DNA of 64,000 nt from Bacteroidota bacterium (GCA_947460595.1 CANHGS010000003.1:50707-114706); one strand, 5' to 3'. Counted from the stretch's first letter, positions 17,459 to 27,319 are shown. Translations and numbers: made by a program. The notes: generated by a model not told the origin, from the letters alone.

Positions 17459-18316
17459 CTATACAGAATCCATAAAATTTTTTTCTGCATTATTAAAAAG
17501 AATTAGTCCAATAAATAGGAATATCATCATACATACAGCACTATATAACTGAAGATTTAAAGTAAACTCTCCTACTCCAAATAATGCGTACTTAAATGAC
17601 TCTACAGGCGCTACTAGTGGATTAAATAATAAGTATTGTTTTATTTCTGGGGGTACAATAGATAAACCATATATAACAGGTGTTGCAAACATGAGTAATT
17701 GCATGCCAAATCCAACCAACTGAGTCAAATCACGGTACTTAGTTGTGATTGATGAAACTATGATACCAAAACCAAAGCCAATTCCAGCTAAAATAAAAAG
17801 GGAGAGAGGAATATATAATAAAGACCAAATTGAGAATATGGGTTGATACCCTTTAAAAAATATCATATACAAATAGATCAATAGGAACAAAGAAAATTGA
17901 ATAAAAAATTTAATTAAGGTTGTGATCATACTAGCCAGCGGCATTATTAACCTTGGAAAATAAACTTTACCAAATATTCCCGCATTATTTGTAAACGCAC
18001 CAGATGCACTACCAAAACAACCATTAAAAAAGTTCCAAATAGCAATACCGGCATTATAAAATAAAAACATGGGCACCCCATCGGTTGACAGCTTGGCTAT
18101 TTTTCCATACAATAACATATAAATTAGTGTAGAAAAAATTGGGGATATAAAATGCCATAAAGGCCCTAATAAAGTTTGCTTGTAAGCACCTACATATTCT
18201 CTACGAACCCATAACCATAATAAATCACGATAGTTGTGTAATTCTTTAAGCTTGAAGTCAAGTAAATTATTTTTTGGCTTAATAATTATATTCCATTCTT
18301 CAACGGTACTTTGCAT
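17459..18316 (-). CDS. wzm: Polysaccharide ABC exporter permease (Wzm type)
   Basis: The 285 residues have an amphipathic N-terminus ending in LRDLLWLWVRREYVGAYKQTLLGPLWHFISP (shortened here: RDLLWLWVRRE and TLLGPLWHFI are the diagnostic parts), followed by six hydrophobic segments. This is the ABC-2 type permease of capsule, O-antigen and teichoic acid export. It lies 28 bases upstream of wzt, forming the usual two-gene exporter. It would move the lipid-linked glycan across the inner membrane. Confidence 0.92.
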   Translation of the reverse strand: MQSTVEEWNIIIKPKNNLLDFKLKELHNYRDLLWLWVRREYVGAYKQTLLGPLWHFISPIFSTLIYMLLYGKIAKLSTDGVPMFLFYNAGIAIWNFFNGCFGSASGAFTNNAGIFGKVYFPRLIMPLASMITTLIKFFIQFSLFLLIYLYMIFFKGYQPIFSIWSLLYIPLSLFILAGIGFGFGIIVSSITTKYRDLTQLVGFGMQLLMFATPVIYGLSIVPPEIKQYLLFNPLVAPVESFKYALFGVGEFTLNLQLYSAVCMMIFLFIGLILFNNAEKNFMDSV

Positions 18317-18405
18317 AAAATTAACTTTTAAAAATATATTTCCTCAAGGGGTGAAACTCTAACTATTCTAATTCTTTATTAGTTATTAAAAGTTTATTTG
18401 AAGAT

Positions 18406-19466
18406 CTAGACAATTATTTTTTTCGAGAAGTAAATAGCTCTTTTTTCATAAAACTCATAAGAGATAATCGATACTAAAATGAGAATGACAAATCGAATAA
18501 AATAATTTAAAATTGGGTACTCATTAAATATTGAAAAATTTGTATCAAGGATTACGTAATGGTACAAGAAAATTCCGTAAGAAATTTTACCTAAATAAGT
18601 GAGCCATTTTAAAGAAAGCTTTTGGGGCTTTTGGATTAAAATATAAACTATGCAAAAACCTATTATACTAGTTACTATTTTGTAGTACTGATCAATTGTA
18701 ATAAATAATTTATGATTAAACTGATCATGAAAGAAATGGTATAATAATACTGCAAAAAATACAACTTTTATATAGAATAATTTCTGTGTCATCCATACTG
18801 AATGGAAGTATTTTAAATATGCAAGAAGCCCACCCATTGCCAATGTGAAAAGACTACTGGGCAATAAAAACATACTAAATATGCCAAATCTTGCTTTATA
18901 GATAAAGATTGAAATAGAACTTATTATGCAGAATATTAAAACTTGTTTTAAATATTTTTTGGGCGAAAGCAAAATAACAAAAGGCCAAATCAAATAAAAC
19001 TGTTCTTCTACACAAAGGCTCCATGTATGAGAAAATGAATTCCAAGCTTGTTTTCGATAAACCAGTATATTAGTAGTATAAGTAATAAAATAAATAATAT
19101 ACTCTCTTATCTGGGTGTAATTACAAATATATAATACAAGAATAAGTAGGTAGTAAATTGGGAATATTCGAAATGTTCTTTTAATATAAAACAATTTAAT
19201 TGAATTCTTAAAAGTATACGAACTATCTTTTTTTGTACCAATAAACCATACGTTATCAAATAACCACTTAACACAAAAAATATATCAACATAGGACATAC
19301 CTCCATGAAATAATTGTAGAATATGGTTCCCTATTGGATTTGCGAATGAATTTGGGCCCCAATGACAGAGAATTACACCCAAAACACAGATAAATCTTAG
19401 AGAATCTAATGATGGATTGTATTCTAAAGGTCCTTGCAAGCTTTTCGGATTTTTATAATCTCCCAT
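18406..19466 (-). CDS. Acyltransferase 3 (OafA/YrhL-like), split by a -1 frameshift at A AAA AAG
   Basis: Two frames together make one acyltransferase 3 protein of ~353 residues. The first (from ATG 19466, overlapping the dehydrogenase stop by 14 bases) has SLDSLRFICVLGVILCHWGP and YVDIFFVLSGYLITYGLL. The second continues with KRTFRIFPIYYLL, WSLCVEEQFYLIWPF and further helices to the stop at 18406. The joint lies in a run of seven A (minus strand; 19234-19228) read as cAA AAA AAG in the first frame; a -1 shift there gives LVQKKDSSYTFKNSIKLFYIKR and restores the family sequence. Members O-acetylate glycans, using a His of the LCHW segment. It may be a broken gene, a sequencing error, or a programmed frameshift. 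Confidence 0.75.
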
Positions 19467-20706
19467 CAACCTCCTCCCTATCAAAAATCCCTTTACAATC
19501 AAAAACAATTGAGGAAGGATTTGAACGCAATTTTTTTAGATCAAGGTTATAATAGAACTGGTGTGCAACACACAAAATAATTACATCATACTGCCCAGAT
19601 AGATCATTTTGCAGGCCTTGTTTCATTAGCTTCTTTACTTCTGCTGGATCAGCTACAGGATCGTGTATTTCAACATTTAATCCAAAGCTTTCTAACTCCG
19701 ATACAATATCAACCACTTTTGTATTTCTAATATCGCCACAATTCTCTTTAAAAGTAAATCCCAAAATCAGTGCCTTGGCATTTTTAACGGGTATCTCTTT
19801 TTGAATCATCAGCTTCACAACTTTATTAGCAATGAAATGACCTATCTGATCATTAACCCTTCGCCCACTTAATATTACTTGTGGTGTATATCCTAAGCTT
19901 GCAGATTTATGAGCCAAATAATAAGGATCAACTCCAATACAGTGTCCGCCTACAAGTCCGGGTTTAAACGGTAAGAAATTCCACTTAGTTACTGCGGCAT
20001 CTAATACATCTTGCGTGTCCAATCCCATTTTATCAAAAATCAGTGCGAGCTCATTTACAAATGAAATATTTATATCACGTTGTGCATTTTCTATGGCTTT
20101 TGCCGCTTCTGCAACCCTGATACTTGGGGCGCGATAAGTACCTGCGGTTATAATAGAGTTATATAAATTATCCACCTTCTCTGCAATTGATGGCGTAGAT
20201 CCAGAGGTCACTTTTTTAATAGTGGTTAAGGTATTCTTTTTATCGCCCGGATTAATTCTTTCCGGCGAATAACCACAAAAGAAATCTTTGTTAAAAACTA
20301 AGCCACTATGTAACACAAGAACAGGAACACAATCCTCTTCGGTGCAACCTGGATAGACAGTTGATTCATAAATAACCAAGTCCCCTTCTTTTAACATCCC
20401 ACCTACTAAGGCAGACGCAGCTAATAAATAACTTAAGTCGGGAGCTTTAAATTGATTAATAGGTGTAGGAACTGTGATAATATAAATAGTACAGTTTTGA
20501 ATATCTTTTTGATTAGAACTAAATTTTAGGTGCTTTAAATTGAGCAACCTTTCTTTTGATACTTCATTAGTAATATCAAAAGCGCCACTTAATTCATTCA
20601 CACGCTTTTGATTAATATCGAAACCTACAACTGTATACTTTTCTGAAAAAGCAACTGCAAGTGGCAAACCAACATAACCCAAACCAATCACTGCAATAGC
20701 AATCAT
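19453..20706 (-). CDS. tviB: UDP-HexNAc 6-dehydrogenase, TviB/WbpA type
   Basis: The 417 residues follow the TviB plan: NAD-binding IGLGYVGLPLA (7-17), ITVPTPIN (77-84), YESTVYPGCTEEDCVP (113-128), GYSPERINPGDKK (145-157), substrate region KAIENAQRDINI, catalytic Cys256 in GGHCIGVDPYYL, and C-terminal LILGFTFKENCGDIRNTK. This subfamily oxidises the C6 hydroxyl of UDP-GlcNAc or UDP-GalNAc to the uronic acid with two NAD+. The product suggests HexNAcA residues in the polymer, or a precursor for one. No partner TviC-type epimerase follows directly. Confidence 0.92.
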   Translation of the reverse strand: MIAIAVIGLGYVGLPLAVAFSEKYTVVGFDINQKRVNELSGAFDITNEVSKERLLNLKHLKFSSNQKDIQNCTIYIITVPTPINQFKAPDLSYLLAASALVGGMLKEGDLVIYESTVYPGCTEEDCVPVLVLHSGLVFNKDFFCGYSPERINPGDKKNTLTTIKKVTSGSTPSIAEKVDNLYNSIITAGTYRAPSIRVAEAAKAIENAQRDINISFVNELALIFDKMGLDTQDVLDAAVTKWNFLPFKPGLVGGHCIGVDPYYLAHKSASLGYTPQVILSGRRVNDQIGHFIANKVVKLMIQKEIPVKNAKALILGFTFKENCGDIRNTKVVDIVSELESFGLNVEIHDPVADPAEVKKLMKQGLQNDLSGQYDVIILCVAHQFYYNLDLKKLRSNPSSIVFDCKGIFDREEVDGRL

Positions 20707-20748
20707 AAAAACCTTGTTTGTACTTGGTTGTTAGTTAATGTATCAATC

Positions 20749-23652
20749 TTAATTAAAATGTTCATGAAATTTTTCTTGATATTTATTAAAATTATAGTGC
20801 TTCAATGTTAATGTTTGAAGAGATTGCTTACTTATCGGAGTTTTAATAAGTTTGTTTTTTAAAGCTTCTAAAATATCGTCAGAACTATTTGGATCAACCA
20901 AATCACCTAATAAACCATTTAATAATGCTTCAGAACTGCCATCTGCATTTCCACCAATAACTGGTGTTCCACAAACTGCTGATTCTATAAATACTAGTCC
21001 AAAACCTTCTTTTTTGCTTGGCATGATAAATAAATCAGCCAATAAATAATGATCAATAATTTCGTCAGTGGAAATGTAACCTGTTAGAATAACTGAATTT
21101 TCTAATTGGTAATAGGCAATCAATTCTTTTAAACGATTATATTCCTTATCATCGGCTTTACCTGCTAATAAATATTTAAAAGAAATATTATTGATTGATT
21201 TCAATCTTACCAAAGCCTTAATCACTTTATCGTATCCTTTATACTTGTCCTTACTGCTGATACGTGAAAGTGTAAATATTACTTTCTCATCATCTTTAAC
21301 TTGGTATTTTTCTTTTAAATACTTAGGTTTTGAAAAACTGGATGGATAGGAAAAAAATGGATCAATACAATTAGGTAAAACGGATATTTTATTTTGTTGA
21401 ATACCCGATCTATAAACTAATTGTTTCTTAGTGAAATGGCTAACGCTGAATATTTTTTGGGATGCATTTAAAATCCATTTTTTAGTACTTACTTGTTTTT
21501 TCCATACTTCAATCCCATGTGCTACAACCCAAATTTCAATAGAAGGGTTTATCAATCTCATTAAAAAGACAGTAGGAGCTAAATTGATATGTCCAACTAT
21601 AACACGGTTCCATTTTTTAGCGTTAACCATTACATGAAACATGAATTTTAAGCGCTTACCACTGAAACCTTTAAATAAGAAACGAGGAAGATACCTAGCA
21701 TCCATGGTAGAATCATGCAAACCATAACAGTTTGCTGCTATACCTTTCTCCCCATTTAAGCAATGCATTAATGACCTATTCACTGTTTCTATTCCACCCG
21801 TTGCTGAAAATGCAGATAGATAAATGAATAGATTAGTAGGCTTAATTTCCGGAGGGGAAACCATAAAATTAATTTTTGACTTAAACGTATTTGATATAAA
21901 AACAGCCCACAGTCTACTATAATTAATTTTGTTGTTTAAGAACCTTTTATAAATTTGATTGGATACAAAATTTTGATTTTTGAAAATTTTAATACTCTTT
22001 ATCCAACTACCAAAAGGTAAAAAGAAACCTTGTTTTGGCCTATTCCAAACTATTTCAGGTAGCATTGATTTAAAAGCTTCAACTAACAAGAATTTATGGG
22101 AAGATTTAGGAAACTTGACTGAATCTTCTAGAGCATAGACATACTCTACTAATTTTTTATCTAAAAATGGAACCCGCAATTCAATACCCCGCCACATACT
22201 TTGTATATCACTATCTTTCAATAATTGGTTTAGCATATAAATATCAGATTCTAAAATACTTATAGCAGTTTGTGGCGTAATGTTATTAGTTAAATTGATT
22301 GGTAATTGAAATTTAGCTAGTACTTCTAATACCTTTGATTCTTTAATACTTAAAATAGCGGCAGTATCTTTAGGGGTAAACAATCCTCTATATAAAAGAT
22401 ATTCAGAAGAATGTATTTTATTCTTTAGGAATTCTATTTTCTTATTTGGGTAACCAAATAATGAAACTGGAAGGAAGTGAAATAAAGCACTAAATCTTTG
22501 TAATTGATGAAATTGTTTTGTACGATGAAAAGAGGGATATCCTCCAAATATTTCATCTGCTCCAATTCCACTTAAAACAACTTTTAATCCCAATTGCTGG
22601 GCATATTTGCATATAAAATAGGTATTAATAGAATCAGTAGAAGGTTGATCTATAGAATCGAATATATTTTTCCATTCTAACATAAAATCAGCTTCTGATA
22701 CTTTAAAACAATGGTGATTGGAATCTATTTGTGCAACAACGGCATCTTGATATTTTTTTTCAGAATAGGAACTATCATCAAAATCTATAGAAATTGTTTT
22801 GATTTTATTTGTAGAAAATTGTTGCGCTAAAATGGCTAGAACGGAACTATCTATACCACCACTTAAAAAAACACCTATTTCTACATCCGATACCAAATGC
22901 TTTTTTACTGCCTCCTCCAGCAATTGTTTGGTTGTATTAATTGCAACCTCATTGCTTTGGGTTATTTTAGCATAAATGGGCTTAAACCAAGTATGCTCAA
23001 TATAGTTATGCGTTTTTAAATCAAAAATCATGTACGACCCTTTTTTAATTGGCCGTACGTTCTGTAAGGTTGTTATTGGTTCAGGTAAAAATCCAAATGT
23101 CAAAAACCATATTCTCCAGTCTAAATTTGGCATCCAATTAGGATCAACTGCTAACATCCCTTTTACTTCAGAACTAAAAAAGTAATCACCCCCTTTTTTA
23201 CCAAAATATAAGGGCTTTATGCCCATATGATCTCTTGCTATAAATAAATTTTCATTCTTAATATCTGCAATTATAAATGCAAACATTCCTTCTAACTTGT
23301 CTAAAACCTTTTCTTTCCAAAAATCATAACCAGCTAAAATAACTTCTGTATCGGAATTAGTTTCAAATTGATACCCTGCAATAATTAGATCATTGCGTAG
23401 CTCTTGATAATTATATATTTCACCATTAAAAGTAATCCAATACTTCCCAGCTAAATAACTCATGGGCTGTATTCCAGCATCTGATAAGTCTATTATTGAC
23501 AATCGATTATGCCCTAATGCAAAACTACTATTTTCATCAATAAATACAGAATTTCCATCTGGCCCTCCATGTTTCATTGAATCAGACATTTTAGAAATAT
23601 CTCCTAATAAACTTTCACTATTATCGGAGATAATTGCTGCGATTCTACACAT
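20749..23652 (-). CDS. asnB: Asparagine synthetase B - GT4 glycosyltransferase fusion
   Basis: This 967-residue frame combines two enzymes. Residues 1-~598 are a glutamine-dependent asparagine synthetase: nucleophile Cys2, HNRLSIIDLS (48-57), NGEIYNYQELR (76-86), PP-loop SGGIDSS (264-270) and GIGADEIFGGY. Residues 606-967 are a GT-B family-4 transferase: SAFSATGGIETVNRSL, VAHGIEVW, VIFTLSRISSKDKYKGYD and the E-x7-E region KKEGFGLVFIESAVCGTP. No stop separates them. An internal ATG at 21864-21862 (MVSPPEIKP) could start the GT4 part alone. AsnB homologues in glycan loci amidate uronic acids (WbpS type), so here amidation of the HexNAcA made by TviB, coupled to transfer, is a plausible inference. 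Confidence 0.88.
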   Translation of the reverse strand: MCRIAAIISDNSESLLGDISKMSDSMKHGGPDGNSVFIDENSSFALGHNRLSIIDLSDAGIQPMSYLAGKYWITFNGEIYNYQELRNDLIIAGYQFETNSDTEVILAGYDFWKEKVLDKLEGMFAFIIADIKNENLFIARDHMGIKPLYFGKKGGDYFFSSEVKGMLAVDPNWMPNLDWRIWFLTFGFLPEPITTLQNVRPIKKGSYMIFDLKTHNYIEHTWFKPIYAKITQSNEVAINTTKQLLEEAVKKHLVSDVEIGVFLSGGIDSSVLAILAQQFSTNKIKTISIDFDDSSYSEKKYQDAVVAQIDSNHHCFKVSEADFMLEWKNIFDSIDQPSTDSINTYFICKYAQQLGLKVVLSGIGADEIFGGYPSFHRTKQFHQLQRFSALFHFLPVSLFGYPNKKIEFLKNKIHSSEYLLYRGLFTPKDTAAILSIKESKVLEVLAKFQLPINLTNNITPQTAISILESDIYMLNQLLKDSDIQSMWRGIELRVPFLDKKLVEYVYALEDSVKFPKSSHKFLLVEAFKSMLPEIVWNRPKQGFFLPFGSWIKSIKIFKNQNFVSNQIYKRFLNNKINYSRLWAVFISNTFKSKINFMVSPPEIKPTNLFIYLSAFSATGGIETVNRSLMHCLNGEKGIAANCYGLHDSTMDARYLPRFLFKGFSGKRLKFMFHVMVNAKKWNRVIVGHINLAPTVFLMRLINPSIEIWVVAHGIEVWKKQVSTKKWILNASQKIFSVSHFTKKQLVYRSGIQQNKISVLPNCIDPFFSYPSSFSKPKYLKEKYQVKDDEKVIFTLSRISSKDKYKGYDKVIKALVRLKSINNISFKYLLAGKADDKEYNRLKELIAYYQLENSVILTGYISTDEIIDHYLLADLFIMPSKKEGFGLVFIESAVCGTPVIGGNADGSSEALLNGLLGDLVDPNSSDDILEALKNKLIKTPISKQSLQTLTLKHYNFNKYQEKFHEHFN

Positions 23653-23688
23653 TAGAAGCTATTGCCATTTTTAAGGTTAATATTAATG

Positions 23689-26130
23689 TCAATTTTTATA
23701 CTTATTTTTTAAAAACAATCTTTTAAAAATATTATTTCGTTTTTCTTGATCAAAATATCCATTGCTCGATTTATGACCATAACCATATCCATATCCATAT
23801 CCATATCCATATCCATACCCGTATCCGTATCCATAATTATGGCCGTAATAACCATGTCTTGGTCCAACTTTAACATCGTTTAATACAATACCTACATTTT
23901 TGAGCTGGTTGTTTTGATAACATTCATCAATAAATACTAATTGTTTCTTTAAAGATTTTCTTTGACGAATTACATAAATTGAGTTATCTACTAAGTGCAT
24001 AATATTAAACCCATCACTAACTAAACCAACAGGGGCTGTATCTACAATAATATAATCATAACGTAATTTCAATTCATCAAACAATTGTTTAATTCTATCT
24101 CCAGTCATTAATTCTGCAGGATTAGGCGGAATGGGACCACAACCATAAACATGTAGTGTAGGATAATTATCTAATAAATAATACAAATCATCTAAAGAAT
24201 CCGTTTGTTTTGCCAAATAGTTAGAAAGACCTATTTTCTTTTTTGGGGCACCTATATTTTTAATAATTCTAGGTTTACGTAAATCAAATTCTAAAAGAGC
24301 TACTTTTTTATTTGAGATAGCAATTACAGCGGCAAGATTTAAGGCAATAAAGCTTTTCCCTTCTCCACTCATGGAAGAGGTAACCAATATGGTTTTATTA
24401 TCCTGTATTAAAAAATTTAGATTGGTGCGCAAAATTCTAAACTGCTCAGCAATTAAATTTCTACTTTTATCTGCAACAATTAGTTGAATATTAGAATCGG
24501 GAGAATGTCCAATATCTGCAATTATCGGTATTTTAGTTTTATTGATAATATCGTTTCTATTATTGATTTTATCATTAAAATAATCCTTTAAAAAGATAAA
24601 GCCAATAGGAAATAATAAACCAAAAGAGAGGGCAAATAAATAAATTTTTTGTGAAACTGGTGCTATCTGATATCCATTTGCTAATTCAAGTTGTTCAAAA
24701 TTATTTACATGTGTAGCACTTGTAATGGCTGTTTCTTCTCTTTTTTGTAATAAGTATAGATACAAACCTTCTTTTACATTTTGCTGACGTTTAATTTCTA
24801 CTAGAGTTTGTTCTTTGGCAGGTAATTCTAAATATTTATTTTGTTGTGCAGATAATCGCTTGTTTAGGGTATTTTTTTGTAGAGCCCTAATTTTTTGCAT
24901 TTCAAATAAACCGGTTAATATAGCATTATAGGCAACAGATATTTGAGCGTTTAAGTCTTTTAATAATAAGCTATTCTTACCAATTTGGGGCTCTATATTT
25001 AGTTTCTTTACTATTAATGAATTGTACTGAACAATTAAAGCAGCAACACTACTAGACAACGTAAAATCGGTAGGAAGCAATTGGTTGTCTTTAATATCTT
25101 TAACTTGTTGGAATAATAATTGAATAAGCTGATCTTGTATATCAATTTGTACCAAATTATCATCTAACAAAAGCCTTTTGGCATTAACTTCTTGAGCTAA
25201 AGAAGTTACATCCACCATTTTGTTTGTTTTTTTAAATTCAGACAATTTACCTTCTACATCTCCTAATTCAGCTGTTACAATTTCTAATCGCTGATTGATA
25301 AATTTGATGGTATTATTAACAATTAAATTTTTTTCATTTAAGGCCTGAATGGCATATCTATCTGCAATAACATTTAAAATTGCTGATATTTTTGATAAAT
25401 TCCCTCCTTGTAATTCCAACTGTATAATAGTAGTTTTACTATTGTTAGGAAAGACTAATAAATTTGAAATAATGTTATTAGCGGTTGAATTTGCAGGTTC
25501 ATAATTAAAGTGATAATTATCTTTCCAACCATTAGACATTTGAGGACGCAATATAAATTGACTACCAGCATATAAAATAGTAGTATTCCATTTAAATTTT
25601 ACCTTCTCAATCATTTTCTCAGAACTACTAATTATTCCACCAGAATCAGATAAATTGGACAAATAAATTTGAAATGTTGATAGAGAATCTCTCCAATTTA
25701 TAGATTCAAGTGTAAAAGGCGAATTGCCATACAACTCAGTATTTTTGAAATTGCCTTCTTGTAAATAAGTATAATTGAATTTATAATCAGCTACTATTTT
25801 TTGAATAAATGGTGTGGCTTTTATAGCCATTATTTCATTATCTAGATTTAATTGATTATTAGAAAATAAAGCAGTTTCTATTAAATCTCCCCCTCCTCTA
25901 GTGCTAAATGAAGGCTTATTATCACTATTGTTTTTTATCAACAATCTGGTAGTAGACTTATACAATGGAACAGTATACCTTAAAATGACAACTGCAATAG
26001 AAATACAAACAGCTATTGAAATAATAAATAATGGTAAATAAGAAAGATATTTAAACAGAAATTCAGTAGGTGTGAATTTCTCTTCAGAAGTCTTTAAATT
26101 AATTTGTTGTAAAAGATTGTTATTACTCAT
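23689..26130 (-). CDS. wzc: Polysaccharide co-polymerase / tyrosine autokinase (Wzc type)
   Basis: The 813-814 residue protein (MM start; either Met may serve) has a first membrane helix near residues 33-55, a long periplasmic coiled-coil domain, a second helix near 495-515, then a cytoplasmic BY-kinase: Walker A SSMSGEGKS, Walker A' LLEFDLRKPR, Walker B YIIVDTAPVGL. The C-terminus contains a run of ten Tyr-Gly pairs encoded at 23776-23835, in the position of the autophosphorylated tyrosine cluster of Wzc. It controls chain length and export of the polymer together with the Wza-type protein made from the adjacent gene, three bases away. Confidence 0.92.
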   Translation of the reverse strand: MSNNNLLQQINLKTSEEKFTPTEFLFKYLSYLPLFIISIAVCISIAVVILRYTVPLYKSTTRLLIKNNSDNKPSFSTRGGGDLIETALFSNNQLNLDNEIMAIKATPFIQKIVADYKFNYTYLQEGNFKNTELYGNSPFTLESINWRDSLSTFQIYLSNLSDSGGIISSSEKMIEKVKFKWNTTILYAGSQFILRPQMSNGWKDNYHFNYEPANSTANNIISNLLVFPNNSKTTIIQLELQGGNLSKISAILNVIADRYAIQALNEKNLIVNNTIKFINQRLEIVTAELGDVEGKLSEFKKTNKMVDVTSLAQEVNAKRLLLDDNLVQIDIQDQLIQLLFQQVKDIKDNQLLPTDFTLSSSVAALIVQYNSLIVKKLNIEPQIGKNSLLLKDLNAQISVAYNAILTGLFEMQKIRALQKNTLNKRLSAQQNKYLELPAKEQTLVEIKRQQNVKEGLYLYLLQKREETAITSATHVNNFEQLELANGYQIAPVSQKIYLFALSFGLLFPIGFIFLKDYFNDKINNRNDIINKTKIPIIADIGHSPDSNIQLIVADKSRNLIAEQFRILRTNLNFLIQDNKTILVTSSMSGEGKSFIALNLAAVIAISNKKVALLEFDLRKPRIIKNIGAPKKKIGLSNYLAKQTDSLDDLYYLLDNYPTLHVYGCGPIPPNPAELMTGDRIKQLFDELKLRYDYIIVDTAPVGLVSDGFNIMHLVDNSIYVIRQRKSLKKQLVFIDECYQNNQLKNVGIVLNDVKVGPRHGYYGHNYGYGYGYGYGYGYGYGYGYGHKSSNGYFDQEKRNNIFKRLFLKNKYKN
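23776..23835. repeat. Hexanucleotide repeat encoding ten Tyr-Gly pairs in wzc
   Basis: Ten consecutive 6-base units, seven of them ATA-TCC or ATA-ACC on the plus strand (five perfect tandem ATATCC copies at 23785-23814), encode alternating Gly and Tyr on the minus strand. Near-perfect short units of this sort can change copy number by slippage; any change of whole units keeps the frame and alters the number of tyrosines. Confidence 0.9.
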
Positions 26131-26136
26131 CAAGGA

Positions 26137-27054
26137 TTACTTAAATAAATTGACTATACTAACAATTATAAAGACACTTGATATTAAAGATATCACTGTT
26201 GTAAAGTCTTGAATAAAAGTGCTCTTTTCACGTTTAAGCTTTTTTAGTTTGGTATAATTAGCATCTACATAAACAATATCATTTTGCTCTAATTGATACA
26301 CCGATGATCCAATAAATGCAGCATCTATTAAATTAACGTGTATCACTTTAATAGCACCTTCCACTTCTCTAATAATTCGAATGTTATTTTTTACACCTGT
26401 ATTATTGATACCTCCACAAGCCAAAATGGCATCAATTAGTGTAATACGATCTGTGGAAAATGTTTTAATCCCAGGAGAACCCACGTCACCCATCACACTA
26501 ATTTTAATGCTAGTAAATTTTACTTGAACAAGAGGCTCTTTAACTAATTCTTTATTTCTTAAAATTTGCTCTAGCGTATCAGCAAGTTGAGATTTAGATT
26601 TACCTGCTGCTAGAATAGCCCCTATAATTGGTATTTTAATATACCCTGATTCATCCACTAAATAACCAGCATCTTTTGTCCCTGAAACACCATTATTAAA
26701 AAAGGAAACTTGATCTTGATTTAAAGAGGTACTTGCAAATTGTATTGAGATCAAATCATAAGGTTTAATAACAAGAGGCCTTACTAATATATGAAGTGTA
26801 GAATCTAAGCCAGTTTGGAAGTAGTTGAAATTATTAGGCAGTTTATTTAATGTTTCACTACTACTATTTTTAAGAACAATAGGGGTTGTATCATTCGGAT
26901 TTATAACATCATTTGTTTTTATAAAAAATACTGTTTCTAGTGGAATAGAATTATTCAAATACTGGAAGCTAAGCGAACCATGCGCATTGTTGTTTTCAAA
27001 TAAACATATGGAAACAAAGAAGAGTATGAATAACGATTTTTGTAGGCTTGCCAT
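26137..27054 (-). CDS. wza: Polysaccharide export outer-membrane protein (Wza/OPX type)
   Basis: The 305 residues start with a signal-like hydrophobic segment (residues 5-22). A Poly_export domain follows near 95-185 (IKPYDLISIQF, GYIKIPIIGAI, LVQVKFTSIKISVMGDV) and then a SLBB domain (ITLIDAILACGGI, RIIREVEGAIKVIHVNLIDA, NDIVYVD). A C-terminal hydrophobic segment (TVISLISSVFIIVSIVNLF) is unlike E. coli Wza but common in Bacteroidota OPX proteins. There is no clear lipobox. It is the first gene of the locus; the region upstream (27055-27645) should hold the operon promoter. Confidence 0.9.
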   Translation of the reverse strand: MASLQKSLFILFFVSICLFENNNAHGSLSFQYLNNSIPLETVFFIKTNDVINPNDTTPIVLKNSSSETLNKLPNNFNYFQTGLDSTLHILVRPLVIKPYDLISIQFASTSLNQDQVSFFNNGVSGTKDAGYLVDESGYIKIPIIGAILAAGKSKSQLADTLEQILRNKELVKEPLVQVKFTSIKISVMGDVGSPGIKTFSTDRITLIDAILACGGINNTGVKNNIRIIREVEGAIKVIHVNLIDAAFIGSSVYQLEQNDIVYVDANYTKLKKLKREKSTFIQDFTTVISLISSVFIIVSIVNLFK

Positions 27055-27302
27055 TTTGTAGGAAAACTAATTTTTTAAGAGTGATAGGTTAATAAGAAAT
27101 AAATTGAATTGTTAAAAGTTAATAGCTTCGCTATTCTAAGTCACATATAATGTATACCTAGTTGAAATTTAAATTCTTTAAATAGGTTTTTTAAAGTTTA
27201 AATATTACTCAAAACTCTTTGGGATATTAAATAAATCCAGAGTTAAATTAGTAAGTGCAAATAATCATTTCTCACAGTAGTAATATCAATTATGAAAGTC
27301 AG

Positions 27303-27319
27303 TTATCATGAAATGATAA
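27303..27319. promoter_or_regulatory. Inverted repeat TTATCAT-GAA-ATGATAA
   Basis: Perfect 7-bp arms (27303-27309 and 27313-27319) separated by GAA form a dyad suited to a dimeric regulator. It lies ~250 bases upstream of wza. A partial echo, TCATGATAA, occurs 20 bases to the right. A regulator-binding role is inference. Confidence 0.4.

Noticed and set aside
23776..23835. Short tandem repeat as a CRISPR array
   Set aside because: Units are 6 bases, coding, and without spacers.
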